A stretch of DNA of 34,078 nucleotides, taken from positions 20,746 through 54,823 of the forward strand of contig LIQL01000015.1 in the NCBI GenBank assembly GCA_001418405.1, read 5' to 3'. Below the pieces are notes generated by a model, which worked only from the letters and a program-made list of their open reading frames with translations, did not search any database and was not told where the DNA came from. This DNA is from Streptomyces diastatochromogenes (GTDB lineage Bacteria > Actinomycetota > Actinomycetes > Streptomycetales > Streptomycetaceae). Position 1 is the first letter of the stretch. Every line of letters starts with the position of its first letter. Of the stretch, positions 17,543 to 24,817 are shown in pieces. Position numbers and translations under genes: made by a program.

Positions 17543-18528
17543 CGTCGACAACCGGCGCGGGCGAGCACCCGGAGGTCTCCGAGATCTCCGATCTCACGGA
17601 CGGGCTGCTCTCCCCCTCACGCACCGCGGATCTAGAGGACCACCTGGCTGGCTGCGCATTGTGCGAAGACGTACGAGTGTCCCTGGACGAGATCCGAGGG
17701 CTCCTTGGCACGCTCCCCGGTCCGACGCGGATGCCGGCCGATGTCGCTGAGCGCATCGATGCCGCCCTCGCCGCCGAGGCGCTCCTGGATGCCGTCACCT
17801 CCGAGGGCGAGCCTCTCGTTTCACGTGAAACATCGCCGAGCCACGCTTCCGTTTCACGTGAAACATCGACCGAACCGGTGCCGGTTTCACGTGAAACATC
17901 GGCCGCGCCCTCCCCTGTTTCACGTGAAAGCAGCGGGCAGGCAGCCGCCCGTACCAACCCGTCCGCACCGCCGGGCAGGCGAGCCCGCGGCGCCTCTGGG
18001 CCCGGCCGCCAAACGCCAGGGCGTCGTACGTCACGCTCCCGACGATGGCCACGGGTTCTGCTCGGCTCGGCGGCTGCCGCTGCGGTGCTCAGCGTCGGTG
18101 GGCTGCTGATCCAGAGCGGCGGCAGCGGCGGCGTTCAAGCCACCAGGCAGAACAGTTCCGCCTCAGCCCGAGGAGAATCCCCGTCGGGACTGACTGTCGC
18201 GACGCTCGGGACGGACGTCCACAAGCTGCTTGCCACGAAGAAGTCTCAGCAAGCACCGGAGATCGGCACCCGCAGCTCTCCCGAGACACCCTTCCGAGGC
18301 GAGTCGGACACCGTCCCGTCGTGTGTACGCCAGGGCATCGGCCGCCCCGAGAAGCCGCTGGCCGCCACGCGCAGCGTCTATGAGGGCAAGGACTCGTTCC
18401 TGGTGGTGCTGCCGCATCCGTCCGACCCGAAGAGCGTGTCTGCCTACGTCGTCACCGCTTCCTGCATCTCCAGCAGTCCGCCGGCTCCGGGGAAGGTCCT
18501 CCTGACCCACTCGTATCGACGAGACTGA
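17539..18528 (+). CDS. Membrane-anchored anti-sigma factor with an in-frame parS array
   Basis: A 329-residue protein that should hold the preceding ECF sigma factor inactive at the membrane. The N-terminal domain carries the zinc-type HxxxCxxC signature at His35, Cys39 and Cys42 (HLAGCALC). Next come an Ala-rich helical segment, a disordered linker of about 80 residues, a membrane helix at about 172-191 and an external domain of about 135 residues with two Cys. Start GTG at 17539 overlaps the sigM stop. The oddity is the linker: residues 94-137 are four 11-residue repeats starting VSRETS/VSRESS, and each repeat's DNA is a parS site. The external signal is unknown. Confidence 0.88.
   Translation: MTSTTGAGEHPEVSEISDLTDGLLSPSRTADLEDHLAGCALCEDVRVSLDEIRGLLGTLPGPTRMPADVAERIDAALAAEALLDAVTSEGEPLVSRETSPSHASVSRETSTEPVPVSRETSAAPSPVSRESSGQAAARTNPSAPPGRRARGASGPGRQTPGRRTSRSRRWPRVLLGSAAAAAVLSVGGLLIQSGGSGGVQATRQNSSASARGESPSGLTVATLGTDVHKLLATKKSQQAPEIGTRSSPETPFRGESDTVPSCVRQGIGRPEKPLAATRSVYEGKDSFLVVLPHPSDPKSVSAYVVTASCISSSPPAPGKVLLTHSYRRD
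17818..17831. other. parS: parS site inside the anti-sigma gene (1 of 4)
   Basis: Perfect GTTTCACGTGAAAC, read as Val-Ser-Arg-Glu-Thr (residues 94-98). Confidence 0.92.
17851..17864. other. parS: parS site inside the anti-sigma gene (2 of 4)
   Basis: Perfect GTTTCACGTGAAAC, read in the same frame as the first. Confidence 0.92.
17884..17897. other. parS: parS site inside the anti-sigma gene (3 of 4)
   Basis: Perfect GTTTCACGTGAAAC, again 33 bp on and in frame. Confidence 0.92.
17917..17930. other. parS: Variant parS inside the anti-sigma gene (4 of 4)
   Basis: GTTTCACGTGAAAG, one mismatch at the last base. It changes the encoded Thr to Ser and may weaken ParB nucleation. Confidence 0.8.
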
Positions 18529-18556
18529 ACGCCGGCACGTGCGCTGTGGCACTCCG

Positions 18557-18582
18557 GGAATGCTCGCCCCTTAGGATCCGTT
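18557..18582 (+). promoter_or_regulatory. SigR-type (disulfide-stress) promoter of trxBA
   Basis: GGAAT (18557-18561), an 18-base spacer, GTT (18580-18582), preceded by G to give GGGAAT. This matches the GGAAT-N18/19-GTT promoter of the Streptomyces thiol-stress sigma factor SigR. It lies 59 bases upstream of the trxB start. trxBA is a known SigR target in S. coelicolor. Confidence 0.8.
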
Positions 18583-18641
18583 GGGTGGGGTGAGAGTTCC
18601 GAGACCCCAGCAAGCCGTCGGCAGAGACAAGGAAGACACCC

Positions 18642-19616
18642 GTGAGCGACGTCCGCAACGTGATCATCATCGGCTCCGGGCCCGCGGGCTATACCGCAGC
18701 GCTCTACACCGCCCGCGCGTCCCTGAAGCCGCTCGTCTTCGAAGGCGCCGTCACCGCGGGTGGCGCACTGATGAACACCACTGACGTGGAGAACTTCCCC
18801 GGCTTCCGCGACGGCATCATGGGTCCGGATCTGATGGACAACATGCGCGCCCAGGCCGAACGCTTCGGCGCCGAGCTGGTGCCGGACGACATCGTCTCGG
18901 TCGACCTCACCGAGGAGATCAAGACCGTCACCGACACCATGGGCAAGGTCCACCGCGCCAAGGCGGTCATCATCGCCACCGGCTCCCAGCACCGCAAGCT
19001 CGGCCTGCCGCGCGAGGACGAGCTGTCCGGTCGTGGCGTCTCCTGGTGCGCGACCTGCGACGGGTTCTTCTTCAAGGACCAGGACATCGCCGTGATCGGC
19101 GGCGGCGACACCGCGATGGAGGAGGCCACCTTCCTCTCGCGCTTCGCCAAGTCCGTCACGGTCGTCCACCGCCGCGACGCGCTGCGGGCGAGCAAGGCGA
19201 TGCAGGAGCGTGCCTTCGCCGACCCGAAGATCAAGTTCGTGTGGGACAGCGAGGTCGCCGAGGTCCACGGCGAGAACAAGCTCTCCGGCCTGACGCTGCG
19301 CAACGTCAAGACGGGCGAGACCTCCGAGCTTCCGGTCACCGGCCTCTTCATCGCGATCGGCCACGACCCGCGGACCGAGCTCTTCAAGGGTCAGCTGAAC
19401 CTCGACGACGAGGGTTACCTCAAGGTCGATGCGCCCAGCACTCGCACGAACCTCGCGGGCGTCTTCGCCGCCGGTGACGTCGTCGACCACACCTACCGCC
19501 AGGCGATCACCGCTGCTGGCACGGGCTGCTCCTCGGCCCTCGATGCCGAGCGGTTCCTCGCGGCGCTCTCCGACGGCGAGGCCACGGCCGAGCCGGAGAA
19601 GACCGCTTCCGCCTGA
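18642..19616 (+). CDS. trxB: Thioredoxin reductase
   Basis: A 324-residue cytosolic flavoprotein that passes electrons from NADPH through FAD and a Cys pair to thioredoxin. Visible parts are the FAD-binding [14 protein letters not shown] (Gly11-Gly16), the redox-active CATC (Cys136, Cys139), the NADPH-binding [10 protein letters not shown] (from 153) and the C-terminal FAD-binding [15 protein letters not shown]. The length is normal for low-molecular-weight TrxB. Start GTG at 18642 has AAGGAAG upstream. It is followed by trxA after 50 bases and is very probably co-transcribed from the SigR-type promoter. Confidence 0.97.
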   Translation: MSDVRNVIIIGSGPAGYTAALYTARASLKPLVFEGAVTAGGALMNTTDVENFPGFRDGIMGPDLMDNMRAQAERFGAELVPDDIVSVDLTEEIKTVTDTMGKVHRAKAVIIATGSQHRKLGLPREDELSGRGVSWCATCDGFFFKDQDIAVIGGGDTAMEEATFLSRFAKSVTVVHRRDALRASKAMQERAFADPKIKFVWDSEVAEVHGENKLSGLTLRNVKTGETSELPVTGLFIAIGHDPRTELFKGQLNLDDEGYLKVDAPSTRTNLAGVFAAGDVVDHTYRQAITAAGTGCSSALDAERFLAALSDGEATAEPEKTASA

Positions 19617-19666
19617 CCCGCACACCACACAGCTTTTCCCATCACCCACCCAGTAAGGAGATTGCC

Positions 19667-19993
<327 letters not shown>

Positions 19994-20006
19994 GGCACGA
20001 CGTCAC

Positions 20007-20020
20007 GTTTCACGTGAAAC
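20007..20020. other. parS: parS site between trxA and the GNAT gene
   Basis: Perfect GTTTCACGTGAAAC occupying a third of the 41-base gap between two convergent stop codons. Confidence 0.93.
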
Positions 20021-20034
20021 ATCGCTGCGGTCGC

Positions 20035-20652
20035 CTACAACGGTCGGAGCGCGGGCTCCTTCTGCACGGCTCCGAGCAGACGGTCCAGCGCGAGCTCGAC
20101 GTCTTCCTTCCACGAGATCGTGGTTCGTAGCTCAAGCCGCAACCGGGGAAACCGGGGATGCGGGCGCACGGTCTTGAAGCCCACGGCCAGAAGATGATCG
20201 GCGGGCAGCACGCACGCCGGCTCGGCCCAGCGCGCGTCACCGAACGCTTCGATCGCCTTGAAGCCCCGCTGGATGAGGTCCTTGGCCACCGTCTGGACCA
20301 TCACCCGCCCGAGCCCCTGCCCCTGGTAGCCAGGAGTCAGCCACGCCGTCAGCAACTGCACCGCATCCGGTGACACCGGGCTGGTGGGGAAGGCCGTGGA
20401 GCGCGGGACGTAAGCCGGCGGGGCGTACATGACGAATCCAGCCGGCACATCGTCGACGTAGACGACGCGCCCGCACGATCCCCACTCCAGCAGGACCGCC
20501 GAGATCCAGGCTTCCTTCTCCAGCTCTGGACGTCCCGCCTTTACCGCGGCCTCGCCGCTGACGGGGTCGAGCTCCCAGAAGACGCAGGAGCGACAGCGCT
20601 TGGGGAGATCTGGAAGGTTGTCCAGCGTGAGCGGTACGAGCCGACGGCCCAT
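20035..20652 (-). CDS. GNAT-family N-acetyltransferase
   Basis: A 205-residue protein with the acetyl-CoA-binding motif A of GNAT enzymes (WLTPGYQGQGLGRVMV, residues about 104-119) and the following helix (VAKDLIQRGFKAIEAFG). The N-terminus carries a CxxC pair at Cys20 and Cys23 (KRCRSCVFWEL), a feature of the actinobacterial family found next to parB. The start ATG at 20652 (protein MGRRLVPLTL) has GCGAGGA about 10 bases upstream; longer in-frame starts have no family-like sequence. It is downstream of parB on the same strand, but the parB terminator separates them. Substrate unknown. Confidence 0.9.
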   Translation of the reverse strand: MGRRLVPLTLDNLPDLPKRCRSCVFWELDPVSGEAAVKAGRPELEKEAWISAVLLEWGSCGRVVYVDDVPAGFVMYAPPAYVPRSTAFPTSPVSPDAVQLLTAWLTPGYQGQGLGRVMVQTVAKDLIQRGFKAIEAFGDARWAEPACVLPADHLLAVGFKTVRPHPRFPRLRLELRTTISWKEDVELALDRLLGAVQKEPALRPL

Positions 20653-20798
20653 GGAACCAGGTCCTCGCTTCCCTCGCCTGCCGCACCGCGCAGTGCTGTC
20701 AGCGCCACCTGCTCCCTGAGCAGACCACCAACGAACCCTCCGAGGGCTGCGAGGCCGAACCCCGCCACCAGCAGTCCGGTGCGGCTCACTGATCGCAT
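20541..20798 (-). CDS. Possible small membrane protein overlapping the GNAT gene start
   Basis: An 85-codon minus-strand frame starting with ATG at 20798, with a good ribosome-binding site (GGAGAGG) just upstream. Residues 5-28 form a strong hydrophobic helix (TGLLVAGFGLAALGGFVGGLL). The second half overlaps the GNAT reading frame by about 112 bases in another frame and looks like shadow sequence. It may be a real short leader or membrane peptide coupled to the GNAT gene, or a chance frame. No family recognised. Confidence 0.4.
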   Translation of the reverse strand: MRSVSRTGLLVAGFGLAALGGFVGGLLREQVALTALRGAAGEGSEDLVPWAVGSYRSRWTTFQISPSAVAPASSGSSTPSAARPR

Positions 20799-20897
20799 GG
20801 CCCTCTCCTCGATGTGAGGTCTCTCCACGTGGATGCGTGCCATACCCGATCGCATCGTATCCACCCTTTATGGGCGCGGGTACTGCCAGAAAGCAAA

Positions 20898-20942
20898 GGG
20901 CGAGCCGTGTTCCGGTATCAGTTTCCGGAACACGGCTCGCCC
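20898..20942 (-). terminator. Terminator of parAB
   Basis: Perfect 18-bp inverted repeat (20898-20915 with 20925-20942) around a 9-nt loop, 18 bases past the parB stop. On the minus strand it is followed by TTTGCTTT, making it the most typical intrinsic terminator in the window. Confidence 0.9.
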
Positions 20943-20960
20943 CGAGCCTCACACGTCAGG

Positions 20961-22061
20961 TCACTGTTCGTCGGCGCCCTCGTCGGCCGACGCGCTTCCC
21001 ATGACGGAGCCCTCGCCCGGAGCAAGGGTGCCGAGGATGCGTTCCAGGTCCTCCATCGAGGCGAACTCGACGACGATCTTCCCCTTCTTCTGGCCAAGGT
21101 CGACCTTCACCCGGGTTTCGAAGCGGTCGGACAGCCGGGAAGCCAGGCCGGTGAGCGCGGGGGACACCCGAGCACCCGCCCGGGGCTTCTTCGCCTTGCC
21201 GGCGCTCGTGGGGCTCGACCCCATGAGCGTCACGATCTCCTCGACGGATCGGACCGACAGCCCCTCCGCCACGATCCGGCGCGCGAGGTTGTCCTGCTCC
21301 TCCGGATCGTCCAGCGACAGCAGAGCCCTGGCGTGTCCCGCGGAGAGGACTCCTGCTGCGAGCCTCTTCTGCACCGAAGGCGACAGCCTCAGCAGCCGGA
21401 GTGTATTGGTGACCTGCGGTCGCGAACGCCCGATCCGGTCGGCCAGCTCGTCATGGGTGCACTTGAAGTCCTGCAGCAACTGGTCGTAGGCAGCGGCCTC
21501 TTCCAGAGGGTTCAGCTGAGCCCGGTGCAGGTTCTCCAACAGCGCGTCGAGCAGCAGCCGCTCGTCTTCGGTGGCGCGCACGATCGCCGGGATCTTCTCA
21601 AGCCCGGCTTCTCGGCAGGCTCGCCAGCGTCGCTCACCCATGATGAGCTCGTAGCGCCCCGGCGCCGTCTGACGGACCACGACCGGCTGGAGCAGGCCCA
21701 CCTCCTTGATGGAGGTGACCAATTCGGCGAGGGCGTCCTCGTCAAAGACTTCGCGCGGCTGCCGCGGGTTCGGCCGGATGGCATCCAGCGGCACTTCGGC
21801 GAAGTGCGCGCCGGCCACCTCAACCGGAAGATCGCTTGCGCTCTGTGTACCCGCCGGCGCCTCTGTTTCACGTGAAACACCGGGCGTCGGCAGCGAGGCC
21901 ACCTTGGCGGCCGCCACTCCGCGGTCCGGTGCCAGAACCGGTCCGGACGACGGTGACGTGGTTCCCCGTCCCACCGCCGGCCCGGACTGGTCCGTGCCCT
22001 GCGGTGCGGCGGGGATCAGCGCACCCAGCCCGCGGCCCAGCCCCCTGCGTCGTTCACTCAC
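20961..22061 (-). CDS. parB: Chromosome-partitioning protein ParB
   Basis: A 366-residue CTP-dependent DNA clamp that loads at parS and spreads to form the origin-segregation complex. The N-terminal ParA-interaction segment is [14 protein letters not shown], followed by a disordered linker of about 70 residues. The CTPase/ParB domain has NPRQPR (98-103) and GERRWR (142-147), then [14 protein letters not shown]. The central helix-turn-helix is [23 protein letters not shown]. The C-terminal dimerisation domain ends with an acidic tail. The GTG start at 22061 overlaps the parA stop (GTGA), indicating coupled translation. A parS site lies within the linker and encodes Val62-Thr66. Confidence 0.97.
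   Translation of the reverse strand: MSERRRGLGRGLGALIPAAPQGTDQSGPAVGRGTTSPSSGPVLAPDRGVAAAKVASLPTPGVSRETEAPAGTQSASDLPVEVAGAHFAEVPLDAIRPNPRQPREVFDEDALAELVTSIKEVGLLQPVVVRQTAPGRYELIMGERRWRACREAGLEKIPAIVRATEDERLLLDALLENLHRAQLNPLEEAAAYDQLLQDFKCTHDELADRIGRSRPQVTNTLRLLRLSPSVQKRLAAGVLSAGHARALLSLDDPEEQDNLARRIVAEGLSVRSVEEIVTLMGSSPTSAGKAKKPRAGARVSPALTGLASRLSDRFETRVKVDLGQKKGKIVVEFASMEDLERILGTLAPGEGSVMGSASADEGADEQ
21865..21878. other. parS: parS site inside parB
   Basis: Perfect GTTTCACGTGAAAC in the linker-coding part of parB, read as VSRET. Confidence 0.92.
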
Positions 22062-23131
22062 TGAGTCCCCTCCGAGATGGTGTGCTGTGCTTGGTAGTTC
22101 ACACTCAGGCCCTGCTCTCCGGGCTGCGGGGAAGCCCCCCGGAGCGCAATCTCCCTGGCTGCTTCGAGGTAGGAGAGCGCACCGCTGGATCCCGGGTCGT
22201 AGGTGAGCACCGTCTGTCCGTAGCTGGGCGCTTCCGAGATGCGTACCGAGCGGGGGATGCTCGTCCGGAGCACCTCATTGCCGAAGTGGCTGCGCACCTC
22301 GTCGGCAACCTGTGAGGCAAGACGGGTACGTCCGTCGTACATGGTGAGCAGGATGGTCGAGACGTGGAGCTTGGGGTTGAGATGCCCCCGCACCAGTTCG
22401 ACGTTCCGTAGCAACTGCCCCAGACCTTCGAGCGCGTAGTACTCGCACTGGATCGGAATCAGCACCTCGGCGCCGGCGACCAACGCATTGACGGTCAACA
22501 GGCCGAGCGAGGGCGGGCAGTCGATGAGGATGTAGTCCAGGGGCTGTTCATACGCCTTGATGGCGCGGTCCAACCGGCTTTCGCGTGCCACCAGCGAGAC
22601 CAACTCGATCTCAGCACCGGCCAGGTCGATGGTGGCGGGGGCGCAGAAAAGCCCCTCCACTTCCACCACCGGCTGCACGACGTCGGAGAGCGGCTTGCTC
22701 TCGACCAGCACGTCGTAGATGGAGGGCACTTCGGCGTGATGGTCGATCCCCAGGGCTGTCGACGCATTGCCCTGCGGGTCGAGGTCGATCACCAACACCC
22801 GAGCTCCGTGCAGCGCCAGTGACGCCGCGAGGTTCACGGTGGTGGTGGTCTTGCCGACCCCGCCCTTCTGATTGGCGACCACCATGACGCGGGTCGCTTC
22901 GGGACGGGGCAACCCCTCGCCTACGCGGCCCATGGCCCCTACCGCCAGCTGCGCTGCGCGACCTACCGGTGTGTTGTCCATCAGGGGCGGCGTTTCACGT
23001 GAAACGTCGTCCCCGAACGACTCGTTGCGGGGACCGGGGACCGGATCGGTCATCGGTCCCGCGATGTTGGCGTCGGACCGCAAGGATTCACTCTCCTCGA
23101 CATCAGGCTCACAATGGTGAGAGCCTGCCAT
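22058..23131 (-). CDS. parA: Chromosome-partitioning ATPase ParA
   Basis: A 357-residue Walker-type ATPase that cooperates with ParB to place origins, notably during sporulation septation. The deviant Walker A motif KGGVGKT is at residues 89-95, followed by [10 protein letters not shown] and the Walker B-like [10 protein letters not shown]. The first 80 residues are a non-conserved, probably flexible extension. The start is not certain. I chose the ATG at 23131 ([10 protein letters not shown]), which matches the length I recall for streptomycete ParA; ATGs at 23053 and near 22982 are alternatives. Its ribosome-binding site is weak. parA and parB overlap by four bases. The N-terminal extension contains VSRET (43-47), encoded by a parS site. 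Confidence 0.95.
   Translation of the reverse strand: MAGSHHCEPDVEESESLRSDANIAGPMTDPVPGPRNESFGDDVSRETPPLMDNTPVGRAAQLAVGAMGRVGEGLPRPEATRVMVVANQKGGVGKTTTTVNLAASLALHGARVLVIDLDPQGNASTALGIDHHAEVPSIYDVLVESKPLSDVVQPVVEVEGLFCAPATIDLAGAEIELVSLVARESRLDRAIKAYEQPLDYILIDCPPSLGLLTVNALVAGAEVLIPIQCEYYALEGLGQLLRNVELVRGHLNPKLHVSTILLTMYDGRTRLASQVADEVRSHFGNEVLRTSIPRSVRISEAPSYGQTVLTYDPGSSGALSYLEAAREIALRGASPQPGEQGLSVNYQAQHTISEGTQ
22992..23005. other. parS: parS site inside parA
   Basis: Perfect GTTTCACGTGAAAC in the N-terminal extension of parA, read as VSRET. Confidence 0.92.
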
Positions 23132-23167
23132 GCTTTCGGTATCGCGAACCAGTGAGGTCCGTTCTCC

Positions 23168-23194
23168 TGTGGATGAACCCGCCCCTGTGGATAC
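23168..23194 (-). promoter_or_regulatory. Pair of DnaA-box-like sites in the parA leader
   Basis: On the minus strand TCATCCACA (23176-23168) and GTATCCACA (23194-23186), each one mismatch from TTATCCACA, 18 bp apart and in the same orientation, 37-63 bases before the parA ATG. Binding is inferred. Confidence 0.4.
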
Positions 23195-23216
23195 TTTCGT
23201 GACCCGTGTGGGTTTC

Positions 23217-23246
23217 CGGTCGTGCGGCTCGGCAGCCGCACGACCG
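23217..23246 (-). terminator. Hairpin between rsmG and parA (terminator or attenuator)
   Basis: Perfect 13-bp inverted repeat (23217-23229 with 23234-23246) around the tetraloop CGGC, about 190 bases after the rsmG stop and 86 before the parA start. There is no T tract. It could end rsmG transcripts or modulate parA. Confidence 0.5.
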
Positions 23247-23277
23247 CGGCTGATGATCCCTTGCAGCAGAGAACGAC

Positions 23278-23291
23278 GTTTCACGTGAAAC
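23278..23291. other. parS: parS site upstream of parA
   Basis: Perfect GTTTCACGTGAAAC, the complete site nearest to oriC in this window (about 6.4 kb). It is placed where ParB could affect parAB expression. Confidence 0.93.
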
Positions 23292-23437
23292 ACGATGCCA
23301 GCGCCGCGTCCGAATAAGCCGCGACACTCCGTCTTGTGGCTTTTTGGGGCACCTGCGGAATTCGCCCTTTCTGCTATTCCGTGGACGCCTATGCCCACCA
23401 CGGACCAGCAGATCAAGGCCCCTTCCTCAGCCCACCA

Positions 23438-24163
23438 TCAGCGTCGGCGCCCCCGCGACACCCGGCTGGTACGCGCCGCCTTCGCCCGCTTCGCGGCGAA
23501 GCGCACCCCACCGGGGCTCTCTCCCACCTCGACGCGCACCACGGTCGACGGCGGATCCACCACACCCTCGCCGACGTGCACAACGGAGGTGTCCACCACA
23601 CCGAGCTTGCTCAGCGCTGCACGGGCCGACTTGAGCTCCTCCTCCGCGGTGTCGCCCTTGAGCGCCAGCATCTCGCCGTAGGGACGCAGCAGCGGCACTC
23701 CCCAGCCGGCCAGCCGGTCGAGCGGCGCGACGGCCCGCGCGGTCACCACGTGCACCTGCGGCAGCTTGCCCATGACTTCTTCCGCACGGCCGCGCACCAC
23801 CGTGACGTGGTCCAGTCCGAGCAGCTCGACGACCTCCTGAAGGAAGTTCGTCCGCCGCAGCAGCGGCTCCAGGAGCGTGATCTTGAGGTCCGGGCGCACC
23901 AGCGCCAGGGGAATGCCGGGCAGCCCGGCACCCGAACCCACGTCACACACCGAGACGCCCTGAGGGACCACCTCGGAAAGCACCGCGCAGTTCAGCAGGT
24001 GCCGCTCCCACAGCCGCGGCACCTCGCGCGGACCGATCAGCCCGCGCTTCACGCCCGCATCGGCGAGCAGCTCGCCGTACCGCACGGCCTCCGGAAAGCG
24101 CTCGCCGAATACCTCCTGCGCCGTTTTCGGCGCGGGAGGGAGCTCCGCTGATGCCTCGGTCAC
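23438..24163 (-). CDS. rsmG: 16S rRNA (guanine527-N7)-methyltransferase RsmG (GidB)
   Basis: A 241-residue SAM-dependent enzyme that methylates G527 of 16S rRNA. The SAM-binding motif is VCDVGSGAGLPGIPLAL (from about residue 72), with ITLLEPLLRRTNFLQEVV as the next Rossmann strand and VVTARAVAPL as the later motif. The segment LWERHLLNC before the SAM site is typical of the family. The C-terminus is Arg-rich. The GTG start at 24163 has GAGGAAGGG about 9 bases upstream; an in-frame upstream extension would cross the preceding terminator. In several actinobacteria loss of rsmG gives low-level streptomycin resistance. Confidence 0.95.
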   Translation of the reverse strand: MTEASAELPPAPKTAQEVFGERFPEAVRYGELLADAGVKRGLIGPREVPRLWERHLLNCAVLSEVVPQGVSVCDVGSGAGLPGIPLALVRPDLKITLLEPLLRRTNFLQEVVELLGLDHVTVVRGRAEEVMGKLPQVHVVTARAVAPLDRLAGWGVPLLRPYGEMLALKGDTAEEELKSARAALSKLGVVDTSVVHVGEGVVDPPSTVVRVEVGESPGGVRFAAKRAKAARTSRVSRGRRR

Positions 24164-24244
24164 GGGAACCGCCCTTCCTCTGGACTGCTTTTCCTGCCGG
24201 GAACCCGGCGTTACGACCGGGGATAACACAGAAGGCTGACAAGT

Positions 24245-24276
24245 TTTGGCCCCGCCTGCGAGCAGACGGGGCCAAA
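24245..24276 (-). terminator. Terminator after jag
   Basis: Perfect 10-bp inverted repeat (24245-24254 with 24267-24276), 20 bases past the jag stop, with a further 3 bp pairing inside the loop. It separates the rpmH-to-jag operon from rsmG. Confidence 0.75.
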
Positions 24277-24296
24277 GAAAGACTGAGCGCGAGGCG

Positions 24297-24803
24297 TCAG
24301 GCCGGGAGCACAACCACGCAGCGCTGCGGTTCCTCGCCCTCGGACTCGCTCCGCAGGCCGGCCGCGGCCACCGCGTCGTGCACGACCTTGCGCTCGAACG
24401 GCGTCATCGGGTCGAGCTTCACGGGCTGGCCGGTGCTCTTGGCCTCCTCCGCCGCACTCGTACCGACCTTGGCGAGCTCCTCGCGCTTGCGCGCCCGGAA
24501 GCCGGAGATGTCCAACATCAGACGGCTGCGGTCGCCGGTCTCACGGTGCACCGCGAGCCGCGTCAGCTCCTGGAGCGCCTCCAGCACCTCGCCGTCACGG
24601 CCCACCAGCTTCTGCAGATCGCGGCTGTCCGAGTCGCCGATGATCGACACCGAGGCGCGGTCCGCCTCGACGTCCATGTCGATGTCACCGTCGAGGTCCG
24701 CGATGTCCAGCAGGCCCTCGAGGTAGTCGGCGGCGATCTCGCCTTCCTGCTCCAAGCGGGTAAGGGTGTCGGTGCCCTCGGCGCCAGGGGTCGTGTCCGT
24801 CAC
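24297..24803 (-). CDS. jag: Jag/KhpB-type KH-R3H RNA-binding protein
   Basis: A 168-residue protein. The acidic N-terminal part has a Jag-like start (EQEGEIAADYLEGLLDIADLDGDI). A KH RNA-binding domain follows with the GRDGEVLEALQELTRL loop, and a C-terminal R3H domain carries TPFERKVVHDAVA. It is the usual partner gene of yidC. In other bacteria KhpB is a small-RNA/mRNA binder affecting cell division and wall growth, while its role in streptomycetes is not known to me. Start GTG at 24803 after AAGGAG, 14 bases after the yidC stop, so the two are co-transcribed. Confidence 0.93.
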   Translation of the reverse strand: MTDTTPGAEGTDTLTRLEQEGEIAADYLEGLLDIADLDGDIDMDVEADRASVSIIGDSDSRDLQKLVGRDGEVLEALQELTRLAVHRETGDRSRLMLDISGFRARKREELAKVGTSAAEEAKSTGQPVKLDPMTPFERKVVHDAVAAAGLRSESEGEEPQRCVVVLPA

Positions 24804-24817
24804 GTAAGGACTCCTTC

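Larger units (their letters stand above)
17818..17949 (+). repeat. Four 33-bp tandem units, each led by parS
   Basis: Unit starts at 17818, 17851, 17884 and 17917, all exactly 33 bp apart. Only the 14-15 bases of parS are conserved between units; the remaining 18 or so diverge. Each unit encodes 11 residues of the anti-sigma linker. Confidence 0.93.
23132..23437. other. rsmG-parA intergenic and leader region
   Basis: About 306 bases on the upstream side of parA. It contains a parS site (23278-23291), a 13-bp GC-rich hairpin (23217-23246) and two DnaA-box-like nonamers (23168-23176, 23186-23194). The parA promoter should lie here, but I could not identify a clear -35/-10 pair. No gene is evident. 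Confidence 0.6.
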
